Part shown: piece by piece, positions 7,663-16,467 of the stretch
Layout: each line of letters begins with the position of its first letter
Numbering within the stretch: position 1 is the stretch's first letter
Assembly: GCA_947457935.1 (NCBI GenBank)
Contig: CANGXP010000012.1
Location: 1 to 41,283, forward strand
From: Alphaproteobacteria bacterium
Lineage (GTDB): Bacteria; Pseudomonadota; Alphaproteobacteria; JAJTHO01; CANGXP01
Reading direction: 5' to 3'
DNA length: 41,283 nt
Position numbers and translations under genes: made by a program
Notes under the pieces: generated by a model
Database searches by the model: none
The model's input: only the letters and a program-made list of their open reading frames with translations
Told to the model about the DNA's origin: nothing

Positions 7663-9417
7663 ATGACAGACACGGCAAAAACCCTCACGGGCGCAGAAAT
7701 AGTACTTCAAGCGTTGGTAGATCATGGCGTTGAGGTCATTTTTGGCTATCCGGGGGGCGCGGTATTGCCCATTTACGACGCACTGTTTCGGCAAGATAAA
7801 ATCAAACATATTCTTGTGCGTCACGAACAAGCCGCTGCCCACGCAGCAGAGGGCTATGCACGGTCAACGGGGAAACTAGGCGTGTTGCTGGTTACAAGTG
7901 GGCCGGGGGCAACTAATGCTGTAACAGGGCTAACAGATGCACTGATGGATAGCATCCCTATTTTGTGTTTAAGTGGTCAAGTTCCCTCCCACCTCATCGG
8001 CAGTGATGCGTTTCAAGAGGCGGATACGACGGGTATTACGCGTGCCTGTACCAAGCATAATTACTTGGTGAAAAACGTGGAAAATATGGCGCGGGTGATG
8101 CATGAGGGAATTTATGTTGCCCTCAACGGTCGCCCAGGGCCTGTGCTGATTGATATTCCGAAAGACGTGCAGTTTGCCTCTGCTGTTTATGCACCGGCCA
8201 ATGGCTATCGCCCAAAAAGCTATCAGCCGCAAACGAAGGGCGACTCAAAGCTTATTGAGCAAGCGGTGGAAATGATTTCTAAAGCCACGCGCCCCATTTT
8301 GTATGGCGGTGGCGGTATTATCAATGCAGGGGTGCCAGCGTCTCGAACGGTGACAAATTTTGTGCGCGAGACGGGGATGCCGTGTACGTTAACCCTGATG
8401 GGTTTAGGGGCAGTTCCCGCCAGTGATCCGCATTTCCTTGGTATGTTGGGTATGCATGGTACATATGAAGCCAACATGGCGATGCATGATTGCGACTTGA
8501 TGATTGCGGTAGGCTCGCGTTTTGATGACAGGGTAACAGGCCGGTTGAACGCATTCTCGCCGAATTCCAAGAAAATTCATATTGATATTGATCCCTCATC
8601 GATAAACAAAAACGTGTTGGTGGATCTCGCGATTGTGGGCGATGCAGGGTCTGTCATGGCGGATATTTTAACCCTCTGGCGGCAAAAGCAGCATCGTCTA
8701 GAAATTAACAACTGGTGGGCGCAAATCAAACAGTGGCAAGCGAAAGATTCACTGAAATTCAAGGTGGATGAAACGATTATAAAGCCGCAATATGCCATTA
8801 AGCGGTTGTGCGAGAAAACACGGGATCAAAAAACGTTTATTACCACGGAGGTGGGGCAGCACCAAATGTGGGCGGCGCAATTCTATGACTTTGAAGAGCC
8901 AAACCGTTGGATGACCTCAGGCGGTTTAGGCACCATGGGCTATGGCTTGCCTGCGGCGATGGGCGTACAAGTGGCGCATCCTGATAGTTTAGTGATTGAT
9001 ATTGCAGGGGAAGCGTCCATCCAGATGAATATTCAGGAAATGGCGACGCTGGTGCAATATCGTCTGCCTGTAAAAATATTTATTATCAATAACAAATGGA
9101 TGGGGATGGTGCGTCAGTGGCAAGAACTCTTGCATGGCTGTCGCTATTCAGAAAGCTATTCTGAAACATTGCCTGATTTTGTAAAACTGGCAGAAGCCTT
9201 TGGGGCGGTGGGGATACGCGCCAATACGATGCAAGACCTTGACGGCGTGATTGATGAAATGATAGCCATAAAACGCCCTGTTATTGTGGATGTGGTGGTG
9301 AGTGAACGCGAAAACTGCTACCCGATGATCCCGAGTGGTGCGGCGCATAACGAGATGATTCTCGGCGTGGAAGACGAGGGCAATGAGGTGAGCGAAGAGG
9401 GGAAGATGCTTGTTTAG
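7663..9417 (+). CDS. ilvB: Acetolactate synthase large (catalytic) subunit
   Basis: This thiamine-diphosphate enzyme condenses two pyruvates to acetolactate, or pyruvate with 2-oxobutyrate to acetohydroxybutyrate, the first common step of branched-chain amino acid synthesis. The N-terminal domain has FGYPGGAVLPIYDAL and the catalytic Glu55 in RHEQAAAHAAEGYAR. The middle domain is the FAD-binding type. The C-terminal ThDP domain has GEASIQMNIQEMATLVQY, where the usual Asp of the GDG/GDA motif is Glu450, and then NNKWMGMVRQWQE. Length 584 aa is normal. The TAG stop directly abuts the left arm of a GC-rich inverted repeat. The regulatory subunit ilvN follows after the four-helix-bundle gene. Confidence 0.96.
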   Translation: MTDTAKTLTGAEIVLQALVDHGVEVIFGYPGGAVLPIYDALFRQDKIKHILVRHEQAAAHAAEGYARSTGKLGVLLVTSGPGATNAVTGLTDALMDSIPILCLSGQVPSHLIGSDAFQEADTTGITRACTKHNYLVKNVENMARVMHEGIYVALNGRPGPVLIDIPKDVQFASAVYAPANGYRPKSYQPQTKGDSKLIEQAVEMISKATRPILYGGGGIINAGVPASRTVTNFVRETGMPCTLTLMGLGAVPASDPHFLGMLGMHGTYEANMAMHDCDLMIAVGSRFDDRVTGRLNAFSPNSKKIHIDIDPSSINKNVLVDLAIVGDAGSVMADILTLWRQKQHRLEINNWWAQIKQWQAKDSLKFKVDETIIKPQYAIKRLCEKTRDQKTFITTEVGQHQMWAAQFYDFEEPNRWMTSGGLGTMGYGLPAAMGVQVAHPDSLVIDIAGEASIQMNIQEMATLVQYRLPVKIFIINNKWMGMVRQWQELLHGCRYSESYSETLPDFVKLAEAFGAVGIRANTMQDLDGVIDEMIAIKRPVIVDVVVSERENCYPMIPSGAAHNEMILGVEDEGNEVSEEGKMLV

Positions 9418-9858
9418 GCGGGCGTAGAGAGGCGGGAGGCAAGCGTGACTGTAAGCAATTTCAAGGATCTTAAAGTTTGGCAGATCAGTAAAAATTTAGT
9501 GGTAGATCTTTATCGTGTAACGTCAAATTTTCCAAAGCAGGAAGTTTTTGGTATTACAGCGCAAATACGACGCTCTGCTGTCTCGATTCCCTCTAATATA
9601 GCGGAAGGTTTCTTTCGCCATGGGAAAAAAGATTATGCACATTTCATTAGTATGGCGGTAGGCTCAGCTTCTGAGCTAGAAACACAATTGATTATTGCTG
9701 GTGAATTAGAGTTTTTAGAAAACAAGGATGGATTCTTACAAAGAATTGATGAGATACAAAAAATGTTACATGGCTTACGTCGTGCCATTTTAAGTGCATA
9801 GAAAGTTATTATTATGTCCGCTACACTCCCGCCTCCCGCCTCTCGCCTTTCGCCTTTA
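9418..9858. repeat. Inverted-repeat unit bracketing the four-helix-bundle gene
   Basis: A perfect 14-bp inverted repeat, GAGAGGCGGGAGGC (9427-9440) and GCCTCCCGCCTCTC (9831-9844), flanks the 118-aa gene. Each arm lies within a longer run of GGCGGG/GGCGAG-type units (left from 9418, right to about 9858). The left arm starts right after the ilvB stop and its GGGAGG is the ribosome-binding site for the enclosed gene. The right arm is inside the ilvN reading frame. The layout recalls intervening sequences in 23S rRNA, whose ends pair and which can encode the same protein family. Confidence 0.7.
9445..9801 (+). CDS. S23-type four-helix-bundle protein
   Basis: A 118-aa protein of the family first described as proteins encoded in 23S rRNA intervening sequences, now annotated as four-helix-bundle proteins; their function is unknown. 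The family pattern is clear: FKDLKVWQISKNLVVDLYR at the start, FGITAQIRRSAVSIPSNIAEG in the middle, and DYAHFISMAVGSASELETQL after it. It starts at GTG 9445, with GGGAGG from the flanking repeat 5 nt upstream. It interrupts the ilvB-ilvN pair, and its codons look more AT-rich than those of ilvB and ilvN, which suggests acquisition. It is bracketed by a perfect 14-bp inverted repeat. Confidence 0.88.
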   Translation: MTVSNFKDLKVWQISKNLVVDLYRVTSNFPKQEVFGITAQIRRSAVSIPSNIAEGFFRHGKKDYAHFISMAVGSASELETQLIIAGELEFLENKDGFLQRIDEIQKMLHGLRRAILSA

Positions 9859-10350
9859 AGAAAACATACCCTCGCCGTTCTTGTTAATAACGAATCAGGC
9901 GTTCTTGCCCGCGTTGTTGGTCTATTTTCTGGTCGGGGGTATAACATTGAAAGCCTTACCGTGTCTGAAGTTGATGCGGTGGAGGGCATCTCGCGTATTA
10001 CCATCGTCACCATCGGTACAGATCAAATTGTTGAGCAGATAAAGGCGCAATTAGGGCGGTTGGTGCCTGTGTATCGTGTTGCCGATCTTACCGCGAGTGG
10101 TGCGTTAGTCGAGCATGAGCTAGCCTTAATCAAAATCGCAGGAACGGCAGATACATTGCAAAAAGCCCGCCGCATTGCAGAAGATTTTGCAGCGCGAGAG
10201 GTGGATAGCACCTCAACATCATTCATTATTGAGATGACGGGTGAACCAGAGAAAATCAACGAATTAGTTGTGGCGCTGCAACTACTGGGGTTGGTTGAGG
10301 TGGTGCGCACAGGCGTTGTTGCAATAACGCGTGGTGCAACCCCGTTATAA
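9814..10350 (+). CDS. ilvN: Acetolactate synthase small (regulatory) subunit
   Basis: The small subunit binds IlvB, raises its activity and confers valine feedback inhibition through ACT domains. The N-terminal ACT domain reads HTLAVLVNNESGVLARVVGLFSGRGYNIESLTV, the classic family start; the second domain includes ALIKIAGTADTLQKARRIAEDF. The length is 178 aa. The first dozen residues (about ATLPPPASRLSP) are encoded by the right arm of the GC-rich inverted repeat, so the repeat has supplied a non-homologous leader to the protein. A start further inside is not available before the ACT domain as ATG, so the ATG at 9814 seems right. The gene symbol ilvH is equally used for this family. Confidence 0.93.
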   Translation: MSATLPPPASRLSPLRKHTLAVLVNNESGVLARVVGLFSGRGYNIESLTVSEVDAVEGISRITIVTIGTDQIVEQIKAQLGRLVPVYRVADLTASGALVEHELALIKIAGTADTLQKARRIAEDFAAREVDSTSTSFIIEMTGEPEKINELVVALQLLGLVEVVRTGVVAITRGATPL

Positions 10351-10442
10351 AAAACGGCATACAGCCTACCCTATCATAAAATCTTTGAAACTTTTATTTC
10401 TCTGTGCTAATCACAACGCCTAACTTCTCAGAGTTGGGGAGT

Positions 10443-10520
10443 GCTGGTAGGCGAGTCGACATGTACCTATTTTCGTACACGAGCGAGCCTAAGGAGGAGT
10501 CGTAGCCAGCAGAACGACTC
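10443..10520 (+). promoter_or_regulatory. Structured leader upstream of ilvC with alternative pairings
   Basis: The 207-nt spacer between ilvN and ilvC holds several complementary segments. GCTGG (10443-10447) can pair with CCAGC (10506-10510). TAGGC (10448-10452) can pair with GCCTA (10487-10491). TGTAC (10462-10466) faces GTACA (10475-10479) over an 8-nt loop. CGACTC (10515-10520) can pair with either GAGTCG at 10453-10458 or GAGTCG at 10497-10502. Mutually exclusive pairings suggest a regulatory leader or a structured repeat. TTGAAA at 10385-10390 could be a -35 element, but no good -10 follows. No known riboswitch class was recognised. Confidence 0.45.
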
Positions 10521-10542
10521 AACTGCAAGAAGTAATCATTAA

Positions 10543-11577
<1,035 letters not shown>

Positions 11578-11613
11578 CCTAGTTTTCCCTTAGAATTCTT
11601 TGGGAGAATCCTT

Positions 11614-11991
11614 ATGTCTATCGTTGCACTTTATGCTGCCCTGCTGGGGTTAATCCTGTTCTTTCTGATCATCTCCGTGATTCGTTTGCGGTTGCGGCAT
11701 CGTGTTTCATTAGGGGATGCGGGCAACGCGCAATTACAAACCGCCATCCGTGCGCACGGTAATTTCACAGAAATAGTGCCATTTGTTTTGGTGTTGATGG
11801 TGGTGCTTGCACAGCTTCAAGCCAGTATTTATTTGTTACATACCATCGGCACCTTGCTTGTGGTGGGGCGGTGCATTCATGCCTATAGCCTATTAACACA
11901 AAAACTTACGCTTCGTCCTGTGGGAATGGGATTGGGGACGTTCACGCCGCTGTTGCTGGGTGTGGCGGGGTGTTTGTATTACACTTTCTAG
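11614..11991 (+). CDS. MAPEG family membrane protein
   Basis: A 125-aa membrane protein of the MAPEG superfamily (membrane-associated proteins in eicosanoid and glutathione metabolism). Four hydrophobic segments are visible, and the family motif is AIRAHGNFTEIVPFVLVL at about residues 44-61. Bacterial members are poorly characterised; some have glutathione transferase activity. The start has GGGAG about 7 nt upstream. It runs 36 nt after ilvC and may be read through from it, and it converges with the minus-strand gene that ends at 11999. Confidence 0.88.
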   Translation: MSIVALYAALLGLILFFLIISVIRLRLRHRVSLGDAGNAQLQTAIRAHGNFTEIVPFVLVLMVVLAQLQASIYLLHTIGTLLVVGRCIHAYSLLTQKLTLRPVGMGLGTFTPLLLGVAGCLYYTF

Positions 11992-11998
11992 CATGATT

Positions 11999-12280
11999 TT
12001 ATCGTGAATCATCTGCATCTTTCGGTATAGCCTGAGCAATATTTTGCCCCTGCTCTGTCTGGATTTCTTGTGCTTCCAGCTCTTGCTTAAGCTCTGCTAT
12101 AATGTCTTGCAAACGTGCGTTTTCGTCTTCCATCGCGTAATATTGCTGGCTCAATCTGTTGCGCTCATACAAAACGCCTGCATAAAATCCCTTATCATAA
12201 AGGGGATCTGCAAACGCAGGTTGGCTAAACTGGCTAATAAGCGTGATGACAGCCATCAAGGGTAGGATTTTTTTACGCAT
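11999..12280 (-). CDS. Small exported coiled-coil protein, unknown function
   Basis: A 93-aa protein I do not recognise. It begins with a typical Sec signal peptide: Lys/Arg-rich start MRKKI, hydrophobic core to about residue 18, and a probable cleavage after AFA (residue 24). The mature part contains ENARLQDIIAELKQELEAQE, a heptad-like charged helix that probably forms a coiled coil. The ATG is preceded by GAAGGAA. It lies 14 nt after the 78-aa gene at 12295 and is probably co-transcribed with it. Confidence 0.72.
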   Translation of the reverse strand: MRKKILPLMAVITLISQFSQPAFADPLYDKGFYAGVLYERNRLSQQYYAMEDENARLQDIIAELKQELEAQEIQTEQGQNIAQAIPKDADDSR

Positions 12281-12294
12281 AATTCCTTCTGTAT

Positions 12295-12531
12295 CTATGC
12301 TGTTATTTTTGCGATGCTTTCGTACGTGCGGGCGATATTCGGCGCACTTGACCCTACTAAATTTTCGAGACTATTGAAAATATAGGTATCCATATATTCT
12401 GGCTCAAAAAAATGTTCTTCCTCAGCATTACCGAGAATTTGCAAAAATGAGTCTTCGTGCCTAGAGAGTGTAGGGTTCATTTGCGCCTGTAAATTAAAGG
12501 CGATGCGCCATTGATTGGTTCTATTTGTCAT
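12295..12531 (-). CDS. Small hypothetical protein
   Basis: A 78-aa soluble protein of no recognised family, rich in Asn and Glu, with no signal peptide and no membrane segment. The coding call is supported by a strong AGGAGG ribosome-binding site 8 nt before the ATG and by close spacing with the downstream exported small protein. The upstream region toward nuoA is AT-rich and contains TTGACT on this strand (12590-12595), a possible -35 element, without a convincing -10. Confidence 0.6.
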   Translation of the reverse strand: MTNRTNQWRIAFNLQAQMNPTLSRHEDSFLQILGNAEEEHFFEPEYMDTYIFNSLENLVGSSAPNIARTYESIAKITA

Positions 12532-12707
12532 AATACAATCCTCCTCTTTGTTAATTCATACTCAGTAACTATGAATTTATTGTCCACTAAGTCAATAGGA
12601 AATTATCACTATTGTGTGAAAAAGCAGTAAAGCCACACCAAGAAAAAGTTTTGCGGCAAAAATGCTCTTTTGTTGCGTGGTGAATTTCTTTGCGCTAAAG
12701 GTGTGCC

Positions 12708-13073
12708 ATGGAACAGTTGTTACAAAGCTATTTGCCGATTTTGGTTTTCTTGGGCGTTGCTACCGTGCTGGCAGGCGTTTTTATTGCGCTGTCTTTGCTG
12801 GCGGGGGCAAGTCGTCCTGATGCGGAAAAGCTATCCCCTTACGAGTGTGGGTTCGAGGCGTTTAGCGATGCGCGTAAAAAGTTTGACGTGCGCTTTTATC
12901 TTGTCGCCATTCTATTTATTATTTTCGATCTGGAAGTGGCATTTTTGTTCCCGTGGGCTATTTCCTTAGGGACGATTGGCGAATACGGCTTTTGGTCAAT
13001 GATGGGCTTTTTAGGCGTACTGACCATCGGTTTTATTTATGAATGGAATAAAGGGGCGTTAGAATGGGAGTAG
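12708..13073 (+). CDS. nuoA: NADH-quinone oxidoreductase subunit A
   Basis: NuoA is a small membrane subunit of complex I at the junction between the peripheral and membrane arms. The 121-aa sequence has three hydrophobic segments. The conserved loop [24 protein letters not shown] contains the Cys and Glu residues exposed in the active-deactive transition of complex [13 protein letters not shown] marks the second conserved segment. It opens the nuo operon and overlaps nuoB by 10 nt. No clear promoter could be fixed in the 176-nt upstream spacer. Confidence 0.96.
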   Translation: MEQLLQSYLPILVFLGVATVLAGVFIALSLLAGASRPDAEKLSPYECGFEAFSDARKKFDVRFYLVAILFIIFDLEVAFLFPWAISLGTIGEYGFWSMMGFLGVLTIGFIYEWNKGALEWE

Positions 13074-13600
13074 ACCTACTCAACCCTATCCCCGCAGGGG
13101 CAACGCAAGATGAGCTGTTATCAAAAGTAACAGGAGAAATTGAGCAAAATGGCTTTGTGATTGCGAGCATGGATAAACTCGTGCGCTGGGCGCGTTCTGG
13201 CTCGCTCTGGCCAATGACATTTGGCTTAGCGTGTTGCGCCGTTGAGATGATGCACACAGCGTCCAGTCGCTATGATCTAGACCGTTTTGGCGTGGTATTC
13301 CGTCCCTCTCCACGGCAATCTGACGTGATGATTGTGGCCGGCACACTCACCAATAAAATGGCACCTGCCTTGCGTAAAGTCTACGACCAGATGGCAGAGC
13401 CACGCTATGTCATTTCCATGGGGTCGTGCGCCAATGGTGGCGGCTATTATCATTATTCTTATTCTGTGGTGCGCGGGTGCGATCGTATTGTGCCTGTTGA
13501 TGTCTATGTTCCAGGGTGCCCCCCCACGGCAGAAGCCTTGCTCTATGGCATTTTGCAGTTGCAGAAGAAAATTAAGCGCACCAGCATTTTTAACAGGTAG
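13064..13600 (+). CDS. nuoB: NADH-quinone oxidoreductase subunit B (cluster N2)
   Basis: NuoB carries the terminal 4Fe-4S cluster N2 that passes electrons to quinone. The ligands are the tandem cysteines 57-58 ([10 protein letters not shown]), Cys122 ([16 protein letters not shown]) and Cys152 ([14 protein letters not shown]). All four are present. The 178-aa length is usual for alphaproteobacteria. The start overlaps nuoA by 10 nt, and nuoC begins immediately after its stop. Confidence 0.97.
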   Translation: MGVDLLNPIPAGATQDELLSKVTGEIEQNGFVIASMDKLVRWARSGSLWPMTFGLACCAVEMMHTASSRYDLDRFGVVFRPSPRQSDVMIVAGTLTNKMAPALRKVYDQMAEPRYVISMGSCANGGGYYHYSYSVVRGCDRIVPVDVYVPGCPPTAEALLYGILQLQKKIKRTSIFNR

Positions 13601-14236
13601 ATGATGACCGTTGCTGTATCCCTTCAATTAGACGCCATCGCCGCCCATGTAATGCAACAGTTGGGCGATAAAATCGTGTCGCAAGAATTTGTTGCGGGTG
13701 AGTATATTCTTACGGTGTTACCAGAGAACCTAGAGGCGGTACTCACCTTTTTAAAAGACGACGAACACTGCCTGTTCAAACAACTTGTTGATTTATGCGG
13801 TGTAGATTACCCCAGCCGTGTTTCACGGTTTGACGTGGTGTATAATTTGCTCTCACTCCATAAAAATGAACGTATTCGTGTGAAAGTAGAGGCGGATGAG
13901 GACACAATCGTCCCGTCTGTCATTGCCATTCACAGCACAGCAGGCTGGTTTGAACGAGAAGCATGGGATCTCTACGGCATCAAATTTGGCGGCAACCCCG
14001 ATTTACGCCGTATCCTCACCGACTATGGTTTTGAGGGGCATCCGTTGCGCAAAGATTTCCCGCTCACGGGTTATGTCGAAGTACGCTATGATGAGACACG
14101 CAAGCAGGTTGTCTATGAACCTGTGTCGCTCCCGCAAGACTTCCGCAATTTTGATAATCTTAGCCCGTGGGAAGGTGCACACTATATCTTGCCCAATGAG
14201 TTAAAAGGCGATGAGAAAGCGGAGAAAACAGCATGA
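13601..14236 (+). CDS. nuoC: NADH-quinone oxidoreductase subunit C
   Basis: NuoC is the 30-kDa subunit of the hydrophilic connecting module. The family signature is ERLRVKVEA-like (here [13 protein letters not shown]) followed by [43 protein letters not shown]. Two adjacent ATG codons (13601, 13604) could serve as start. nuoC is separate from nuoD here, unlike the fused form of enterobacteria, and its TGA overlaps the nuoD ATG by 4 nt. Confidence 0.96.
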   Translation: MMTVAVSLQLDAIAAHVMQQLGDKIVSQEFVAGEYILTVLPENLEAVLTFLKDDEHCLFKQLVDLCGVDYPSRVSRFDVVYNLLSLHKNERIRVKVEADEDTIVPSVIAIHSTAGWFEREAWDLYGIKFGGNPDLRRILTDYGFEGHPLRKDFPLTGYVEVRYDETRKQVVYEPVSLPQDFRNFDNLSPWEGAHYILPNELKGDEKAEKTA

Positions 14237-15426
14237 TCATCGAACCAACAAACAATCCTCATATCAAAAACATGACCATGAACTTTGGTCCGCAACATCC
14301 TGCGGCGCATGGGGTGTTGCGCTTGGTGCTCGAGATGGATGGCGAGGTGATCGAACGCGCTGATCCGCACATTGGCTTGCTGCATCGCGGCACAGAAAAA
14401 TTGATTGAGCACAAAACCTATCTGCAAGCGATTCCGTATTTTGATCGTCTTGATTACGTTGCGCCGATGTGCCAAGAGCATGCGTTTGCGCTGGCGGTGG
14501 AGAAATTACTGGGGATTACCCCGCCGATTCGGGCGCAGTATATTCGTGTGCTATTTGCAGAAATCTCCCGCATCGCCAACCACTTGTTAAATATTGCAAC
14601 TTTCGCATTGGATGTGGGCGCGATGACGCCGTTTCTCTGGATGTTTGAGGAACGCGAAAAAATCATGATTTTTTACGAACGGGTGTGTGGGGCGCGGCTT
14701 CATGCAGCGTATTTCCGTGCAGGGGGTGTGCATCAAGATCTGCCCAAGGGTTTAGCAGAAGACATTGGCATTTTTGCGGATAAACTGCCGAAAATCATTG
14801 ATGATGTGGAGTCTCTGCTCAACAACAACCGTATTTTCAAGCAGCGCACGGTGGATATTGGCGTGATGAGCCAAGCGGAAGCCTTAGACTGGGGTTTAAC
14901 AGGGCCAGTTTTACGGGGCAGCAACACCGCGTGGGATTTGCGTAAGTCGCAACCCTATGATGTATACGATAAAATGGACTTTGATATTCCTGTGGGCAAA
15001 AATGGCGATTGTTATGATCGCTATTTGGTGCGGATGGAAGAAATGCGCCAGAGTTTGCGGATTATTAAGCAGTGTTTGAAAGAGATGCCCGAGGGACGCA
15101 TTAAAACCGATGATCCCCGTGTTTCTCCGCCTAAACGGGCAGATATGAAACAGTCCATGGAAGCACTCATCAACCACTTTAAATTATATACCGAAGGCTA
15201 TCACGTTCCGAAAGGCGAGACCTATACGGCCGTTGAAGCGCCTAAAGGAGAGTTCGGCGTTTATCTCGTTTCTGATGGAACAAACAGACCGCATCGATGC
15301 AAGATTCGCGCCCCAGGATTTGCGTTTTTACAAGCATTAGACTACATGTCTCGCGGGCATTTGCTGGCAGATGTGGTGGCAATTATTGGTAGCCTAGACA
15401 TTGTGTTTGGGGAAATAGACAGGTAG
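14233..15426 (+). CDS. nuoD: NADH-quinone oxidoreductase subunit D
   Basis: NuoD is the 49-kDa subunit that, with NuoB, forms the quinone-binding cavity. The start [18 protein letters not shown] carries the conserved His of the quinone site, and [12 protein letters not shown] and the [16 protein letters not shown] segment follow. The C-terminus [11 protein letters not shown] is the family end. At 397 aa it is full length. The stop codon TAG is the first part of a G-tract repeat that fills the spacer to nuoE. Confidence 0.97.
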   Translation: MIIEPTNNPHIKNMTMNFGPQHPAAHGVLRLVLEMDGEVIERADPHIGLLHRGTEKLIEHKTYLQAIPYFDRLDYVAPMCQEHAFALAVEKLLGITPPIRAQYIRVLFAEISRIANHLLNIATFALDVGAMTPFLWMFEEREKIMIFYERVCGARLHAAYFRAGGVHQDLPKGLAEDIGIFADKLPKIIDDVESLLNNNRIFKQRTVDIGVMSQAEALDWGLTGPVLRGSNTAWDLRKSQPYDVYDKMDFDIPVGKNGDCYDRYLVRMEEMRQSLRIIKQCLKEMPEGRIKTDDPRVSPPKRADMKQSMEALINHFKLYTEGYHVPKGETYTAVEAPKGEFGVYLVSDGTNRPHRCKIRAPGFAFLQALDYMSRGHLLADVVAIIGSLDIVFGEIDR

Positions 15427-15491
15427 GGTTTCGGGTGGCGGGTATGGGGTATCGACAATAACGAAACCCGAAACCCAAAACCCGATACCCC
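15426..15491. repeat. G-tract inverted repeat between nuoD and nuoE
   Basis: GGGTTTCGGGT (15426-15436) is the exact inverse of ACCCGAAACCC (15466-15476), and GGGGTATCG (15446-15454) of CGATACCCC (15483-15491). The two pairings cross, so they would form a pseudoknot or exclude one another. The left half has four runs of at least three G separated by 4, 4 and 3 nt, a G-quadruplex pattern on the plus strand. The right half has four C runs separated by 4 nt each, the same pattern on the minus strand. No gene fits in the 80-nt spacer. Confidence 0.75.
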
Positions 15492-15506
15492 TAAACGACA
15501 GATCGT

Positions 15507-16067
15507 ATGAACAACACACCTTTCACTTTCACCGCAGAAAATCTCAAAAAAGCGGAAACCATCGTTGCAAAATACCCTGCTGGGCGGCAGCAAAGCGCGG
15601 TGTTGCCGCTGCTTGACATCGCCCAACGGCAGAACGATAATTGGCTTTCAAAGGAAGCGTTGCAGGGTGTTGCGGATTATCTCGAGATGCCGCTGGTACG
15701 CGTGTATGAGGTTGCAAGCTTCTATACCATGTTTAACCTTAAGCCCGTGGGGAAACACTTGTTGCAGTTTTGCTGCACCACGCCGTGTTGGTTGCGCGGT
15801 TCTGATGATGTTGAGAATGCGTGTATTGACCACTTGGGCGTAGGCTTAGGCGAGACAACGGCAGATAATCAATTCACCCTGATGCGTGTCGAATGTTTAG
15901 GGGCGTGCGTGAATGCCCCTGTGGTGCAGATTAACGATGATTTTTATGAGGATTTAACCCCTCAGAAGATGGTCACTGTGTTAGAAGATTTGAAGGCGGG
16001 TAAAAAGCCACAATACGGTTCGCAAATCGGGCGGCAATTTTCCGCGCCGATTAAACAAGCGGGATGA
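15507..16067 (+). CDS. nuoE: NADH-quinone oxidoreductase subunit E (cluster N1a)
   Basis: NuoE holds the 2Fe-2S cluster N1a in the NADH-dehydrogenase module. Ligands are visible as Cys90 and Cys94 (CTTPCWLRGSDD) and Cys130 and Cys134 (ECLGACVNAPVVQIND). The N-terminal helical thioredoxin-like part includes VYEVASFYTMFNLKPVGKH. The 186-aa length is on the short side for alphaproteobacteria but includes the full domain. It begins 80 nt after nuoD, beyond a repeat, and is followed by an extra membrane-protein gene rather than directly by nuoF. Confidence 0.95.
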   Translation: MNNTPFTFTAENLKKAETIVAKYPAGRQQSAVLPLLDIAQRQNDNWLSKEALQGVADYLEMPLVRVYEVASFYTMFNLKPVGKHLLQFCCTTPCWLRGSDDVENACIDHLGVGLGETTADNQFTLMRVECLGACVNAPVVQINDDFYEDLTPQKMVTVLEDLKAGKKPQYGSQIGRQFSAPIKQAG

Positions 16068-16074
16068 GGCGATT

Positions 16075-16458
16075 ATGGGAAAAGTAGCGCTCGTTTTTAG
16101 TATACTTGCCATTTTGTTGAGCATTGCAGACAGGGTTGTGGTGTGGATTACCCCAGAGCAGCCAAAGCGGATCGTTGCGGAAAGATTGGTAGACAGTGCG
16201 GCAAGCCTGATGGGAGCAGGCAAAGAGTCAAGTGTTTATGTTAAACTGCACAACGTGTTTCGATATGGCACGTTGTTACTCGCATTTTTCGCACTGGCTT
16301 TTTTAGGCATTGGTTTTGGCACGGGCAGTTTGGGGAATACGAGTCCCCTTGATGTCGGATGTTTCGTCATTATTGCTACCATGACAACATTCGCGCTCTA
16401 TTTCTTTGCGGTGCTGGCGGCGGGCGGCTATATCTTTTATAAAAAGAACGGGGCTTGA
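16075..16458 (+). CDS. Unknown small membrane protein inside the nuo operon
   Basis: A 127-aa protein with no recognised family. Three hydrophobic segments are visible: about residues 3-22, 67-84 and 97-120. Between the first and second is a hydrophilic stretch of about 40 residues (KRIVAERLVDSAASLMGAGK). It lies 7 nt after nuoE and 9 nt before nuoF in the same direction, so it must be co-transcribed with complex I genes. It could be an accessory or assembly factor, but nothing in the sequence shows this. Extra small reading frames between nuoE and nuoG are known from other alphaproteobacterial nuo operons. Confidence 0.8.
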   Translation: MGKVALVFSILAILLSIADRVVVWITPEQPKRIVAERLVDSAASLMGAGKESSVYVKLHNVFRYGTLLLAFFALAFLGIGFGTGSLGNTSPLDVGCFVIIATMTTFALYFFAVLAAGGYIFYKKNGA

Positions 16459-16467
16459 TAGGAATAT

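Noticed and set aside
9010-9012. Glu450 in place of Asp in the GDG/GDA thiamine-diphosphate motif of IlvB.
   Set aside because: The codon is clearly GAA, but as far as I recall the GEASIQMN form is common in alphaproteobacterial IlvB, so it is not a defect or a novelty.
11993-12012. ATGATT...AATCAT as a bidirectional terminator between the MAPEG gene and the small exported protein gene.
   Set aside because: Only a 6-bp AT-rich stem without a U-tract, and it overlaps the end of the 11999 gene.
15426-15491. Telomere-like or CRISPR-like array.
   Set aside because: The G-tract units are few, unequal and inverted, without constant repeats or spacers.
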